In this document: one piece after another, positions 43,489-52,805 of the stretch
How the letters are laid out: each line of letters starts with the position of its first letter
Numbering within the stretch: the stretch's first letter is position 1
Source of the DNA: Magnetospirillum molischianum DSM 120
GTDB lineage: Bacteria > Pseudomonadota > Alphaproteobacteria > Rhodospirillales > Magnetospirillaceae
Direction of reading: 5' to 3'
Assembly: GCF_000294655.1 (NCBI RefSeq)
Contig: NZ_CAHP01000032.1
Location: 1-62,024, forward strand
DNA length: 62,024 bases
Made by a program: the position numbers and the translations under genes
Notes under the pieces: generated by a model
Seen by the model: only the letters and a program-made list of their open reading frames with translations
Told to the model about the DNA's origin: nothing
The model's database searches: none

Positions 43489-45474
43489 ATGAGTGACCCT
43501 TCCTTGAAACTTGCGTCCGAATTTCCCGTTCCCGATCGCGCGCAGTGGCTGGCGCTCGTCGATAAGGCGCTGAAGGGCGCCCCCTTTGATAAGAAGCTGC
43601 TGACACGGCTTTACGAAGGGATCGTGGTTCAGCCGCTTTACACTCGCACAGATGTGGCGGGTGAAACCGATCCGTCTGGCTTTCCAGGAGCCAGCCCGTT
43701 CGCACGAGGCGGCCGCGCCTCGGGTGCCGGAGTCGATGGATGGGAAATCCGGAGCGAGCACAATGCTTCTCTGCCCGCCGACGCCAACACCGCGATCCTC
43801 GACGATCTGCTACGCGGAGCCACCGCGATTCATCTCCGCCTCGACAGCGCCGCCCGCAGCGGCCGCACCACCGAGGCCGCCCTGTGGGGTGAAGGCGGCA
43901 TCGCGATCCACGGGCCAGAGGATCTCGACCGCACGCTGAAGGGCGTTCTGCTCGAATTCGTGCCGTTGTCACTGGAAGCTGGTGCCAGCGCCGAACGCGC
44001 CGCCGAGTTGCTTACCGATTTGTGGCGCGCACGAGGCACCACTCCCGATCAGGCCCGTGGGTCGTTCGGACTCGATCCGCTGGGCACCCTGGCCACCGAA
44101 GGACGGCTTTCCGCTCCGATCGAGGACAGCCTGACGCGGATGGCTGCGGTCGCCGCTGCCACCGCCCGCGATTGGCCACACGCCACCGCCGTCGGCGTCG
44201 ATACCGGCGCGTATCACGATGCGGGAGCCACCGCGACCCAGGAACTGGCCGCCGCGATGGCGACCGGCACCGCCTATCTGAAGGCAATGACCGCCGCCGG
44301 TCTCGACATCGCCACCGCGCTGGGGCAGATCGTCTTTACCCTGTCGGTCGATTGCGATCAGTTCCTGTCGATTGCCAAGCTGCGCGCGGCGCGGATGATG
44401 TGGGCCAGAATCGCCGAAGCCTGCGGCGCACCCGAATCCGCACGCCGGATGCGCCTTCTCGCTCGGACCAGCCGCCGGATGATGTCGCGGCGCGACCCCT
44501 GGGTGAACCTGCTGCGGACCACCGTGGCCGGATTCGCCGCCGGTGTCGGCGGTGCCGATAGCGTTGCGGTATTGCCGTTCGACGCCGAACTGGGACCGTC
44601 GGACGCTTTCTCCCGCCGCATTGCCCGCAATATCCAGATTCTGCTGAAGGAAGAATCGTCACTGTCCCAAGTGATCGATCCGGCGGGCGGGTCCTGGTAT
44701 GTCGAGACCCTGACCCGTCAGGTCGCCGAAGCGGCCTGGACCGAGTTCCAGAAGATCGAGAGCGCGGGCGGTATGGCGGCGGCACTGATTGATGGCTCGC
44801 TGGCCGAACGGATCGCCCTGTCTTGGGCCGAGCGCGAAAAGAATATCGCCAAGCGCAAGGATTCGCTGACCGGCATCAGCGAATTCCCCAATCTGCACGA
44901 ACGCCCGGTCGAACGGTCTCGCCCCGATCTGAAGCCGTTGCGGGCCGAAGCCGCCAGCTATCTGGTCGGAGCGGGTAGCCCGGCAGAGCCGGGCGTGAAC
45001 ATCGCTCCCCTGCCCCGCCATCGCCTGGGCGAAGCGTTCGAGGCCTTGCGCGATGCCGCCGAAGCGTTCCGCAACCGCACCGGAAACTGGCCCAGGCTGT
45101 TCCTGGCCAATCTCGGTCCGGTTGCCAGCCACACGGCGCGGGCGACCTATGCCAAGAATTATTTCGAGGCGGGCGGTATCGAAACCCTTGGCAATGACGG
45201 ATTTACCGAGGTCGAAGCCTGCGTTGCCGCCTTCAAGGCCAGCGGTGCCCGCATCGTCGCCCTGTGCGGTAGTGACGGCTTGTACGAAAGCCATGCCGTC
45301 GCCTTTGCCCAGGCGTTGAAGCAAGCCGGAACCGATTGTCTGTACCTCGCCGGCAACCCTGGCGAGCGCAAGGCGGACTATACCGGTGCCGGTGTCGATG
45401 AATTTATCTTTGTGGGCTGTGACGTGCTGGCCACCCTGCGGACCGCCCACGCCCGTCTCGGAGTCTGTGCGTGA
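43489..45474 (+). CDS. mutA: Methylmalonyl-CoA mutase small subunit
   Basis: This 661-aa subunit is the non-catalytic partner of MutB. It has the mutase barrel ([24 protein letters not shown]-like core replaced by [35 protein letters not shown]) and a C-terminal B12-type domain that lacks the D-x-H-x-x-G cobalamin motif, as usual for MutA. In propionate metabolism the pair converts (R)-methylmalonyl-CoA to succinyl-CoA. It overlaps the mutB start. Confidence 0.93.
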   Translation: MSDPSLKLASEFPVPDRAQWLALVDKALKGAPFDKKLLTRLYEGIVVQPLYTRTDVAGETDPSGFPGASPFARGGRASGAGVDGWEIRSEHNASLPADANTAILDDLLRGATAIHLRLDSAARSGRTTEAALWGEGGIAIHGPEDLDRTLKGVLLEFVPLSLEAGASAERAAELLTDLWRARGTTPDQARGSFGLDPLGTLATEGRLSAPIEDSLTRMAAVAAATARDWPHATAVGVDTGAYHDAGATATQELAAAMATGTAYLKAMTAAGLDIATALGQIVFTLSVDCDQFLSIAKLRAARMMWARIAEACGAPESARRMRLLARTSRRMMSRRDPWVNLLRTTVAGFAAGVGGADSVAVLPFDAELGPSDAFSRRIARNIQILLKEESSLSQVIDPAGGSWYVETLTRQVAEAAWTEFQKIESAGGMAAALIDGSLAERIALSWAEREKNIAKRKDSLTGISEFPNLHERPVERSRPDLKPLRAEAASYLVGAGSPAEPGVNIAPLPRHRLGEAFEALRDAAEAFRNRTGNWPRLFLANLGPVASHTARATYAKNYFEAGGIETLGNDGFTEVEACVAAFKASGARIVALCGSDGLYESHAVAFAQALKQAGTDCLYLAGNPGERKADYTGAGVDEFIFVGCDVLATLRTAHARLGVCA

Positions 45475-47675
45475 TGTCGAGCTTTCCCGATTTCTCCACC
45501 CTGCCCCTGAGCGGCGCCGATGCGCAGAGCGATCTCGGCTCGTGGCAGGAGCGTTATGCCGCCGAGACCGGACATGGCGCGGCCTCGTCGCTGTGGCGGA
45601 CCCCGGAACAGATCGACGTCAAGCCGCTGTTCTCCGGTGCCGACCTGCTGGGTCTCGACCATCTCGACACCCTGCCCGGCCTGCCGCCTTTCCTGCGCGG
45701 CCCCTACCCGACGATGTACGTCAACCAGCCCTGGACGGTGCGGCAATATGCCGGCTTCTCTACCGCACAGGAATCCAACGCCTTCTACCGCCGCAATCTG
45801 GCGGCGGGTCAGAAGGGTCTGTCGGTCGCGTTCGACCTTGCTACTCATCGTGGCTATGATTCCGATCATCCCCGTGTGCCGGGCGATGTCGGCATGGCCG
45901 GGGTGGCGATCGATTCGATCCTCGACATGAAGACGCTGTTCGACGGCATCCCGCTCGACCAGATGAGTGTGTCGATGACGATGAACGGTGCGGTGTTGCC
46001 GGTTCTCGCCGGATATATCGTCGCCGCCGAGGAACAGGGCGTCAGCGCGGATAAGCTGTCAGGAACCATTCAGAATGACATTCTGAAGGAGTTCATGGTC
46101 CGCAACACCTACATCTATCCGCCCAAGCCCTCGATGCGGATCATTTCGGACATTTTTGCCTATACCGCGCAAAACATGCCGAAATTCAATTCGATCAGCA
46201 TCTCGGGGTATCACCTCCAGGAAGCCGGAGCCACCGCCGATCTCGAACTGGCCTATACCCTGGCCGATGGCGTTGAATATGCTCGCGCGGGCATTGCTAC
46301 CGGAATGACGATCGATCAGTTCGCGCCGCGCCTGTCGTTCTTCTGGGCAATCGGCATGAACTTCTTCATGGAAGTCGCCAAGATGCGCGCCGGGCGCATG
46401 CTGTGGGCCAAGCTGATCAAGCAGTTCGACCCCAAAAGCGACAAGTCGCTGTCGTTGCGCACCCACTCGCAGACTTCGGGCTGGAGCCTGACCGCGCAGG
46501 ACGTATTCAACAACGTCCCGCGCACCTGTATCGAAGCGATGGCAGCAACCCAGGGCCATACTCAGTCGCTGCACACCAACGCGCTGGACGAAGCGCTGGC
46601 TCTGCCGACTGATTTCTCGGCCCGCATCGCCCGCAATACCCAGTTGTTCCTCCAGCAGGAAAGCGGCACCTGCCGCGTGATCGATCCCTGGGGCGGCAGC
46701 TATTATGTCGAGCGGCTGACCCGTGAACTGGCCGAAAGCGCCTGGGCTCACATCCAGGAAGTCGAAGCCACCGGCGGCATGGCCAAGGCAATCGAGACCG
46801 GCATTCCCAAGATGCGGATTGAGGAAGCCGCCGCCCGCACCCAGGCCAGAATCGATTCGGGTCGTCAAACGGTGCTGGGCGTCAACAAGTATCAGGTCGA
46901 AGACGACCAGCCGATCGACGTCCTGAAGGTTGATAACACCGCCGTCCGAGCCAGCCAGATCGCCCAGCTTCAGAAGCTGCGGGCTGAACGCGATTCGGTT
47001 CGCTGCCAGCAGACCCTCGACGCCCTGACCAAAGCGGCGGAAACTGGCGAGGGTAACCTGCTCGCCCTGTCGGTCGATGCGATCAGAGCGCGGGCGACCG
47101 TCGGCGAAATCTCGTCGGCGCTTGAAACGGTCTATGGCCGTCACAAGGCGGAAATCCGCACCATTTCCGGCGTCTATGCCGGCGAGATCAACAGCCGGGG
47201 GGCCGGTCGCGTGTCGAAAGTTCAGGAACTGGTCCGCCGTTTCCAGGAATTGGACGGCCGCCGTCCCCGCATCATGGTTGCCAAGATGGGCCAGGATGGC
47301 CACGACCGGGGCCAGAAGGTGATTGCCACCGCTTTCGCCGATCTTGGTTTTGACGTCGATGTCGGACCTCTGTTCCAGACCCCGGAAGAAGCAGCCCGTC
47401 AGGCGGTCGAGAACGATTGCCACATCATCGGAGCCTCGTCGCTGGCCGCCGGTCACCTGACCCTGGTGCCGAAGCTGCGCGAAGAACTCGCCAAATTGGG
47501 TGCCGAGGACATGATGATCGTCGTCGGTGGCGTTATCCCGCCCCAGGATTGGGACGAGTTGTATCAAGCTGGTGCCGCCGCGATCTTCCCGCCCGGAACG
47601 ATCATCAGCGACGCCGCCGAGGATCTGCTCAAGAAGCTGGCCGAGCGTCTGGGCTATCCGTCACTGGCGGCCTAA
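45474..47675 (+). CDS. mutB: Methylmalonyl-CoA mutase large subunit
   Basis: This 733-aa catalytic subunit uses adenosylcobalamin. The N-terminal substrate barrel has [60 protein letters not shown] and [15 protein letters not shown]. The C-terminal cobalamin domain has the His-on motif DGHDRG in [12 protein letters not shown]-type context, then [15 protein letters not shown] and GGVIPPQDW. The ATG overlaps the mutA stop (TGATG). A strong terminator follows 16 bases after the stop. The assembly chaperone MeaB and the epimerase are not in the window. Confidence 0.97.
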   Translation: MSSFPDFSTLPLSGADAQSDLGSWQERYAAETGHGAASSLWRTPEQIDVKPLFSGADLLGLDHLDTLPGLPPFLRGPYPTMYVNQPWTVRQYAGFSTAQESNAFYRRNLAAGQKGLSVAFDLATHRGYDSDHPRVPGDVGMAGVAIDSILDMKTLFDGIPLDQMSVSMTMNGAVLPVLAGYIVAAEEQGVSADKLSGTIQNDILKEFMVRNTYIYPPKPSMRIISDIFAYTAQNMPKFNSISISGYHLQEAGATADLELAYTLADGVEYARAGIATGMTIDQFAPRLSFFWAIGMNFFMEVAKMRAGRMLWAKLIKQFDPKSDKSLSLRTHSQTSGWSLTAQDVFNNVPRTCIEAMAATQGHTQSLHTNALDEALALPTDFSARIARNTQLFLQQESGTCRVIDPWGGSYYVERLTRELAESAWAHIQEVEATGGMAKAIETGIPKMRIEEAAARTQARIDSGRQTVLGVNKYQVEDDQPIDVLKVDNTAVRASQIAQLQKLRAERDSVRCQQTLDALTKAAETGEGNLLALSVDAIRARATVGEISSALETVYGRHKAEIRTISGVYAGEINSRGAGRVSKVQELVRRFQELDGRRPRIMVAKMGQDGHDRGQKVIATAFADLGFDVDVGPLFQTPEEAARQAVENDCHIIGASSLAAGHLTLVPKLREELAKLGAEDMMIVVGGVIPPQDWDELYQAGAAAIFPPGTIISDAAEDLLKKLAERLGYPSLAA

Positions 47676-47690
47676 ACACCGTCCAACGTC

Positions 47691-47730
47691 AAAACCCCCA
47701 CCGCCTGGGCCAGGCGGTGGGGGTTTTTCT
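47691..47730 (+). terminator. Rho-independent terminator of mutAB
   Basis: AAAACCCCCACCGCCTGG pairs with CAGGCGGTGGGGGTTTT around a tiny loop and ends in TTTTTC. It is a textbook intrinsic terminator and, because the A-run mirrors the T-run, it could also stop minus-strand transcripts coming from parE. Confidence 0.93.
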
Positions 47731-47754
47731 TTGGGGGGGGAGTGGTCAGGGCGG

Positions 47755-47940
47755 CTTTGGGGGGCTGTGCGCCCCCAATCCCCGTATCAGGAGGCTCCGC
47801 CTCCCGAACACCCACCGCTTTCAATAAAACGGGAGGCTTGGAGGCTGTGCCTCCAAATGGGTCCGGGCGATAGCCCGGCCGCGCCAGCGGAATACAAAAA
47901 CCCGGCCGCGTTAGCGGAACCCGCGCGGCTGCCCGCCCCC
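47755..47940. repeat. Cluster of short GC-rich hairpins between mutB and parE
   Basis: In under 200 bases there are several small palindromes: TTGGGGGGC-TGT-GCGCCCCCAA, GGAGGC-TCC-GCCTCC, TTGGAGGC-TGT-GCCTCCAA, and CCGGGC-GATA-GCCCGG, plus two CCGGCCGCG.CAGCGGA-like copies (CCGGCCGCGCCAGCGGAA, CCGGCCGCGTTAGCGGAA). Such mosaics of related small palindromes in convergent intergenic spaces resemble REP/BIME-type repeats. Confidence 0.7.
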
Positions 47941-47950
47941 CCCACCGACC

Positions 47951-49942
47951 CTAAACGTCGAGGTCGGTGGCAAAACGAGCGTGTTCCTGGATGAAGCGGA
48001 AGCGGAGTTCCGGCTTACGGCCCATCAGGCTTTCGACCAGCCGGGCAACTTCCTTCCCCTCTTCCTTTTCCTCTTCGGTGCGGGACGCGGGGATAGTGAC
48101 CTGGAGCAGGATGCGCCGGGCCGGGTCCATCGTGGTTTCCTTGAGCTGGGACGGCGGCATTTCGCCCAGACCCTTGAACCGGCTGATCTCGATATTTTTC
48201 TTGCCCGCGAAAACTGTCCGCAGCAGTTCTTCCTTATGAGCGTCGTCGCGGGCATAGACGACGGTCTGGCCATGAGCGAGGCGGAACAATGGCGGCATCG
48301 CCAGATAGAGATGACCGTCGCGGATCAGATTGGGCAATTCCTGATAGAAAAAGGTCATCAGAAGCGAAGCGATGTGAGCACCGTCAACATCGGCGTCGGT
48401 CATGATGATGATTTTTTCGTAGCGCAGCTTCTCGCTGTCATAATGTTCGCGAGTGCCGCAGCCTAGCGCCTCCATCAGATCTTTCAGTTCCTGATTCTGA
48501 CGCATTTTATCGGACGAGGCCGAGGCGACGTTCAAGATCTTGCCGCGCAGGGGCAGGATCGCCTGGGTCTCACGGTTACGACCTTGCTTGGCCGAGCCAC
48601 CGGCGGAATCGCCCTCGACCAGAAACAGTTCGGTACCGACATTGACCGAGCGCGAACAGTCGGCCAGCTTGCCGGGCAGACGCAGCCGCTTGGTCGCGGT
48701 CTTGCGGTTCATTTCCTTGGCCTGACGACGACGCAGCCGTTCCTCGGCGCGATCGATCAGACGGGACAGCAACGCGGCGGCCGATGCCTTGTCCGCCGAC
48801 AGCCAATGGTCCAGCCGATCCTTGACCGCATTTTCCACCAACCGCGCCGCCTCGGGACTGACCAGCTTTTCCTTGGTCTGCCCCTGGAATTGCGGATCAC
48901 GCAAGAACAGGCTGACCATCACGCAAGCGCCAGCCATCACGTCTTCCGCGGTGATCTGCGCCGCTTTCTTATTGCCTGCCAGATCGCCATGCGCACGCAG
49001 AGCACGGGTTAGCGCGGTGCGGAACCCGGCTTCGTGGGTGCCACCATCGGGAGTCGGGACAGTGTTACAGTAGGTGTTGACGAAACCATCCTCGTCATCT
49101 TCTGGCCACGCCACCGCCCACTCGACCTGTCCCATATCGTCGGCCAGCGGCGCAGTACCGTCGAACAGATCGCGCGTGACCAGCGGCCGCTCTTTCAAAA
49201 CGGCACGCAGAAAATCGGACAGACCGCCGGGGAAGTGCAAGGTGTCCTTTGCTGGAATCTCGTCGTTCTCGGCGATCAGCAGCGGGTCGCACTTCCAGTG
49301 AATTTCGACGCCCCGGAACAAATACGCCTTGGAGCGGGCCAGCCTGTACATTGGACCGGCGCGTAAATGCGCTCGCTCGCCGAAAATCTGCGGATCGGGA
49401 TGGAACATCACGGCCGTACCGCGCCGGTTTTGAACCGGGCCGACCTTTTGCAGCGGCCCCATCGGCAGACCGCGTGAGAAAGTCTGACTGTACAAGGTGC
49501 GATCGCGCGCGACCTCAACCACCAGCTTGTCGGACAAGGCGTTGACCACCGAAACGCCGACGCCGTGCAGACCGCCCGAGACCTTATAGGCATCGCCGCC
49601 GAACTTTCCACCCGAATGCAGCGTCGTCAGAATCACTTCCAACGCACTCTTGTCTGGGAATTTAGGGTGAGGGTCGATCGGGATGCCGCGCCCGTTATCA
49701 CGGATCGTCGCGGTACCGTCTACCGACAATTCCAGCTCGATCCAGCTGGCATGGCCAGCCACCGCCTCGTCCATCGCATTGTCGAGCACTTCGGCGACAA
49801 GATGATGAAGAGCGCGATCGTCGGTACCGCCGATATACATACCGGGACGACGGCGAACGGGTTCAAGTCCTTCAAGAACTTCGATGTCCTTGGCGGAATA
49901 GTCGGTGCTTTTGGGAGCAAGCTGCTGGAACAGGTCTGACAT
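47951..49942 (-). CDS. parE: DNA topoisomerase IV subunit B
   Basis: This 663-aa ATPase subunit of the decatenating type II topoisomerase has the GHKL ATPase (EVLDNAMDEAV, RDNGRGIPID, GGLHGVGVSVVNALSDK), the transducer domain and the Toprim domain with LVEGDSAGGSAKQGRNRETQ and ITD-like IMTDADVDGAHI. The C-terminus is EHARFATDLDV. The GMYIGGTDDRALHHL segment and the length favour ParE over GyrB. The start MSDLFQQLAPKS is used; MPAMSDLF nine bases earlier is possible, and a much longer upstream frame would run into the thioesterase gene. Confidence 0.95.
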   Translation of the reverse strand: MSDLFQQLAPKSTDYSAKDIEVLEGLEPVRRRPGMYIGGTDDRALHHLVAEVLDNAMDEAVAGHASWIELELSVDGTATIRDNGRGIPIDPHPKFPDKSALEVILTTLHSGGKFGGDAYKVSGGLHGVGVSVVNALSDKLVVEVARDRTLYSQTFSRGLPMGPLQKVGPVQNRRGTAVMFHPDPQIFGERAHLRAGPMYRLARSKAYLFRGVEIHWKCDPLLIAENDEIPAKDTLHFPGGLSDFLRAVLKERPLVTRDLFDGTAPLADDMGQVEWAVAWPEDDEDGFVNTYCNTVPTPDGGTHEAGFRTALTRALRAHGDLAGNKKAAQITAEDVMAGACVMVSLFLRDPQFQGQTKEKLVSPEAARLVENAVKDRLDHWLSADKASAAALLSRLIDRAEERLRRRQAKEMNRKTATKRLRLPGKLADCSRSVNVGTELFLVEGDSAGGSAKQGRNRETQAILPLRGKILNVASASSDKMRQNQELKDLMEALGCGTREHYDSEKLRYEKIIIMTDADVDGAHIASLLMTFFYQELPNLIRDGHLYLAMPPLFRLAHGQTVVYARDDAHKEELLRTVFAGKKNIEISRFKGLGEMPPSQLKETTMDPARRILLQVTIPASRTEEEKEEGKEVARLVESLMGRKPELRFRFIQEHARFATDLDV

Positions 49943-50036
49943 GGCGGGCATTATAGGGGGGTGGCCGCCGGGTGCAAGCCCATGCTGTGGCGCACCACGC
50001 CCCCAATACAAGATATAGACCAAGAGAGAAAAGCTA

Positions 50037-50441
50037 ATGAGCGAGAGCGTTGGAACGTCGGATAGCCCGAATGGACGGCTTTCGATTCGGACCATTGCGA
50101 TGCCCGCCGATACCAATATGTTCGGGCATGTTTTTGGTGGCTGGCTGCTCAGTCAGATGGATCTGGCCGGAGGCACTCATGCTTATCGTCGTGCCAGCGG
50201 ACGTTGTGCCACCGTCGCCGTCGAGGGGATGGAGTTTCACCAGCCTGTCTATGTCGGCGACGAACTAAGCTGCTACACCGACATCAAGCACATCGGCCGC
50301 ACATCGATCGCGATCCGGGTCGAAAGTTGGGTCCGTCGCCATGGCGGAAACGACACCCAGGTCAAGGTCACCAGCGCGATGTTCACCTATGTCGCCGTTG
50401 ATGATCTTGGCCAGAAGCGCCAGATCCCACGGGAAGAGTAG
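50037..50441 (+). CDS. Acyl-CoA thioesterase, YciA-like
   Basis: This 134-aa single hotdog-fold thioesterase hydrolyses acyl-CoA. The signature TNMFGHVFGGWLLSQMDLAGG carries the catalytic Asp, followed by CATVAVEGMEFHQPVYVGDEL. Length and motifs fit YciA or the short acyl-CoA hydrolase group. It is divergent from parE and separated by only about 95 bases, so the promoters must overlap. Confidence 0.88.
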   Translation: MSESVGTSDSPNGRLSIRTIAMPADTNMFGHVFGGWLLSQMDLAGGTHAYRRASGRCATVAVEGMEFHQPVYVGDELSCYTDIKHIGRTSIAIRVESWVRRHGGNDTQVKVTSAMFTYVAVDDLGQKRQIPREE

Positions 50442-50798
50442 AACGCTCTTCGGAACTGACAGGTCGCCCCCAAACGACCCGACCCCGGCCGCACAGCGCA
50501 AGCGGTCGGGGAATTCGACCGCTCCCCGCGATTTAAAGGGACGCGAGCCAGACCAAATCTCGGCGCACGCATCATTCCGATCAGACCAAAATAACGGGCA
50601 CGCCGCAATTTGGGTGTTTTCCGATACTGATCATCCGCTTTTATTCTTGCTATTTTTCATCGTCAATCACGACGCCGCGACTTTCATGCGGCATCGCTTT
50701 TACTTTTATTCATTTTCCGATGGCAGAGTCACAATGGAGACCGGAGGTCTTCCGGTTGCCGCGCCCCTGCCATTCCTCTGCTTTAAGGAGTGCGCTCC
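50442..50798. other. Gap without an identified gene
   Basis: I see no coding sequence that looks real here. The last 200 bases are AT-richer than the surroundings and probably hold the promoter for the small membrane protein and lipoprotein group that follows. Confidence 0.3.
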
Positions 50799-50951
50799 AT
50801 GTCTACACTTCTGCTGATTATTCTAATTTTGTTCCTGATCGGTGCCCTGCCGAGATGGCCGCATAGTGCGAATTGGGGGTATTACCCGAGCAGCGGTGTC
50901 GGAATTATTTTAATCATCGTCATCATCCTGCTGTTCACAGGACGGATCTAG
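50799..50951 (+). CDS. DUF3309-type small membrane protein
   Basis: This 50-aa protein has two hydrophobic segments, MSTLLLIILILFLIGALPRW and GVGIILIIVIILLFTG, joined by a short HSANWGYYPSS loop and ending GRI. This matches the DUF3309 family of tiny proteobacterial inner-membrane proteins of unknown function, often seen near envelope-stress genes. It has a strong ribosome site (AAGGAG). It is followed 39 bases later by the OmpA-type lipoprotein gene. Confidence 0.85.
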   Translation: MSTLLLIILILFLIGALPRWPHSANWGYYPSSGVGIILIIVIILLFTGRI

Positions 50952-50990
50952 TCATCGCCGACTGAAACGAACAGGACAGGATCAAAACAG

Positions 50991-51896
50991 ATGAAGCGCG
51001 CTTTGCACCTGATGGCTCCCCTGCTTCTGTGTGGCCTTGCCGCCTGCACCGGCACGCCGCAGAACGGAATGATCCCGCGCAGCACCTACCAGTTGGAACT
51101 CCTGAACCGCACAACACCGACCGGATCGCCCTTTACCCAAGCTCTGACCACCGATTACAGAACCCTGGCTCTGTACGAATGGGGAGAATACGACTGGTTC
51201 GCGCAACAGGTCTTCGCCAAGAAAGGGCTTGCCGCCGCCGCTGGAAACGCGGTGCCGCCCGAGCGACTGGAAGATTGGCACGTCTCGGATGCCGATGCCG
51301 CCGCCGATCTTCGGGTCGCGCGAGGATATCTTGTCACGCTTCTGGCAGGCGATGCGCCGCGCCTGTTTCCGCAATGGAGTTCAACCGCTCAGACCCAGTT
51401 CGATTGCTGGCTGCACGAGCAATACGAGGGATGGGAAACCGAACGTATCCGGGAATGCCGCGATGGATTCAGAGCGACAATCACCCAGATCGCCGCCCGG
51501 CAAAGCGCGCGTGCCGCACCTGCGGCAGAGGAATCCAATGATTCCGTGGCACGGAAACAACCGACGTCTTTCATTGTGTTCTTTGATTTCGATAAGTCCG
51601 ACCTGATGCCAGCCTCGCGACAGGTCATCGCCGCCGCCATCAAAGCGATTACGGCGACCAAGGGATCCAAGGCAAAAATCGTCGGCTACACCGACACATC
51701 CGGAACGGATAAATACAACCATTCACTGTCGTTACGCCGCGGTAAATCGGTTGAACAGGAACTGACCTCCAACGGCATTCCAGCCGAGACGATCAGCATC
51801 GAAGGCAAGGGAGAGAGCGACCTGCTGCTCGCAACCCCCGATGGTGTGCGGGAACCGCAGAATCGGCGCGCAACGATCCAGTTGATCAAGCCATAA
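50991..51896 (+). CDS. OmpA-family lipoprotein
   Basis: This 301-aa protein has a lipoprotein signal (LLLCGLAAC, acylated Cys about residue 19). A middle region (about 20-185) includes YEWGEYDWFAQQVFAKKG and shows no known domain. The C-terminal OmpA/MotB peptidoglycan-binding domain has VFFDFDKSDLMPASRQVI, IVGYTDTSGTDKYNHSLSLRR and NRRATIQL. It likely anchors the outer membrane to the wall. It heads a series of three small envelope genes. Confidence 0.9.
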   Translation: MKRALHLMAPLLLCGLAACTGTPQNGMIPRSTYQLELLNRTTPTGSPFTQALTTDYRTLALYEWGEYDWFAQQVFAKKGLAAAAGNAVPPERLEDWHVSDADAAADLRVARGYLVTLLAGDAPRLFPQWSSTAQTQFDCWLHEQYEGWETERIRECRDGFRATITQIAARQSARAAPAAEESNDSVARKQPTSFIVFFDFDKSDLMPASRQVIAAAIKAITATKGSKAKIVGYTDTSGTDKYNHSLSLRRGKSVEQELTSNGIPAETISIEGKGESDLLLATPDGVREPQNRRATIQLIKP

Positions 51897-51942
51897 CGAT
51901 CCCACCGCCGCTGTTTGGCGACGGCATAAAAGGAAAAAAGCG

Positions 51943-52185
51943 ATGAACCGGATACTTTTCGCCGTTGCGGTGATTCTGGCCACCTCCACCCTGTCGGCCT
52001 GCGGATCGAGCACCGGAGACCGCGCCCTGAGCGGTGGCGGAATCGGCGCCGGTGTCGGCGCACTGGGCGGATTTTTGGTCGGCGCCCCGCTCGAAGGCGC
52101 ACTGATCGGTGGAGCGGTTGGCGCAGGTGCCGGTGCCCTCACCAACAAAAACCAAGTCAATCTCGGCCGTCCGGTTTGGCGTTAG
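51943..52185 (+). CDS. Small glycine-zipper lipoprotein
   Basis: This 80-aa protein has a lipobox (TSTLSACGSS) and a glycine-zipper segment GGGIGAGVGALGGFLVGAPL followed by GGAVGAGAGALTNK, like the 17-kDa antigen/OsmB type of outer-membrane lipoproteins. It follows a good ribosome site (AAAGGAAAA). Function in the family is loosely linked to envelope stress. Confidence 0.85.
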   Translation: MNRILFAVAVILATSTLSACGSSTGDRALSGGGIGAGVGALGGFLVGAPLEGALIGGAVGAGAGALTNKNQVNLGRPVWR

Positions 52186-52218
52186 ATCTGTCTAACCGTC
52201 AGAGCAGAGGAAAACGCA

Positions 52219-52707
52219 ATGTATCCGTCCAAAAAATCGGGACCGTTGGTGGTGGCGTTGATTGCCATTGCCGCCCTTTCGACCGCTCCAGGCTGCACCG
52301 AACCGGAAGACGGATCGCCCCGTCGGCACACTGGATCGACGCCAAGTCCCGAACTAGCCGGGGCTTGGTACCAGATCTTTTTCGACAGCAATAAGACAGA
52401 GATCGACGAACGGGGGCGGATGATCGTCCAAAACGTCGCCTATGTCGTTGCGCACGACGACACAACGCGGGTAACGGTGATCGGCAAGACCGACCGAATC
52501 GGAAGTGCCTCGTCCAACCTGTCTCTATCCGAAAAGCGCGCCGATCAGGTGCGCAACGCGCTGGTCGCCGCCGGTGTCCCGTCCGCACGAATCGATACCA
52601 GTTGGACGGGAGAGAAAGGTCAGGGTGTTGAAACACCCAGCAGCGCGGCAGAACATCACGACCGGGCTGTCGATATAACAGTTGTAAAACAACCTCATCG
52701 TCAATAG
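52219..52707 (+). CDS. Short OmpA-like lipoprotein
   Basis: This 162-aa protein has a signal and lipobox-like STAPGC and an OmpA domain (YQIFFDSNKTEIDERGR, VIGKTDRIGSASSNLSLSEK, ADQVRNALVAAGV, DRAVDITV). It is a second, shorter relative of the lipoprotein two genes upstream, so the two may bind peptidoglycan at different distances. AGAGGAAA precedes the ATG. Confidence 0.87.
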   Translation: MYPSKKSGPLVVALIAIAALSTAPGCTEPEDGSPRRHTGSTPSPELAGAWYQIFFDSNKTEIDERGRMIVQNVAYVVAHDDTTRVTVIGKTDRIGSASSNLSLSEKRADQVRNALVAAGVPSARIDTSWTGEKGQGVETPSSAAEHHDRAVDITVVKQPHRQ

Positions 52708-52805
52708 CCACAAGCAACAACAATATTTGTGGATAATTGACGCTGCTGGATCGTGACGAAGCGGACTCGACCCTGCTGTTGATGCGGCGCAGGGAACCCT
52801 GACCG

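Noticed and set aside
42007-43761. A 584-codon open frame on the minus strand opposite nnr and the start of mutA
   Set aside because: Its product is a low-complexity Arg/Ser/Pro/Ala chain with no motif, whereas the plus strand holds a full set of YjeF/CARKD and mutase motifs. It is a GC-rich shadow frame.
46059-47567. A 502-codon minus-strand open frame opposite mutB
   Set aside because: The plus strand encodes the canonical B12-dependent mutase throughout; the antisense product has no recognisable domain.
49943-50116. A longer parE start adding 58 residues
   Set aside because: The extra part has no similarity to ParE N-termini and would overlap the divergent thioesterase gene; MSDLFQQ is the natural start.
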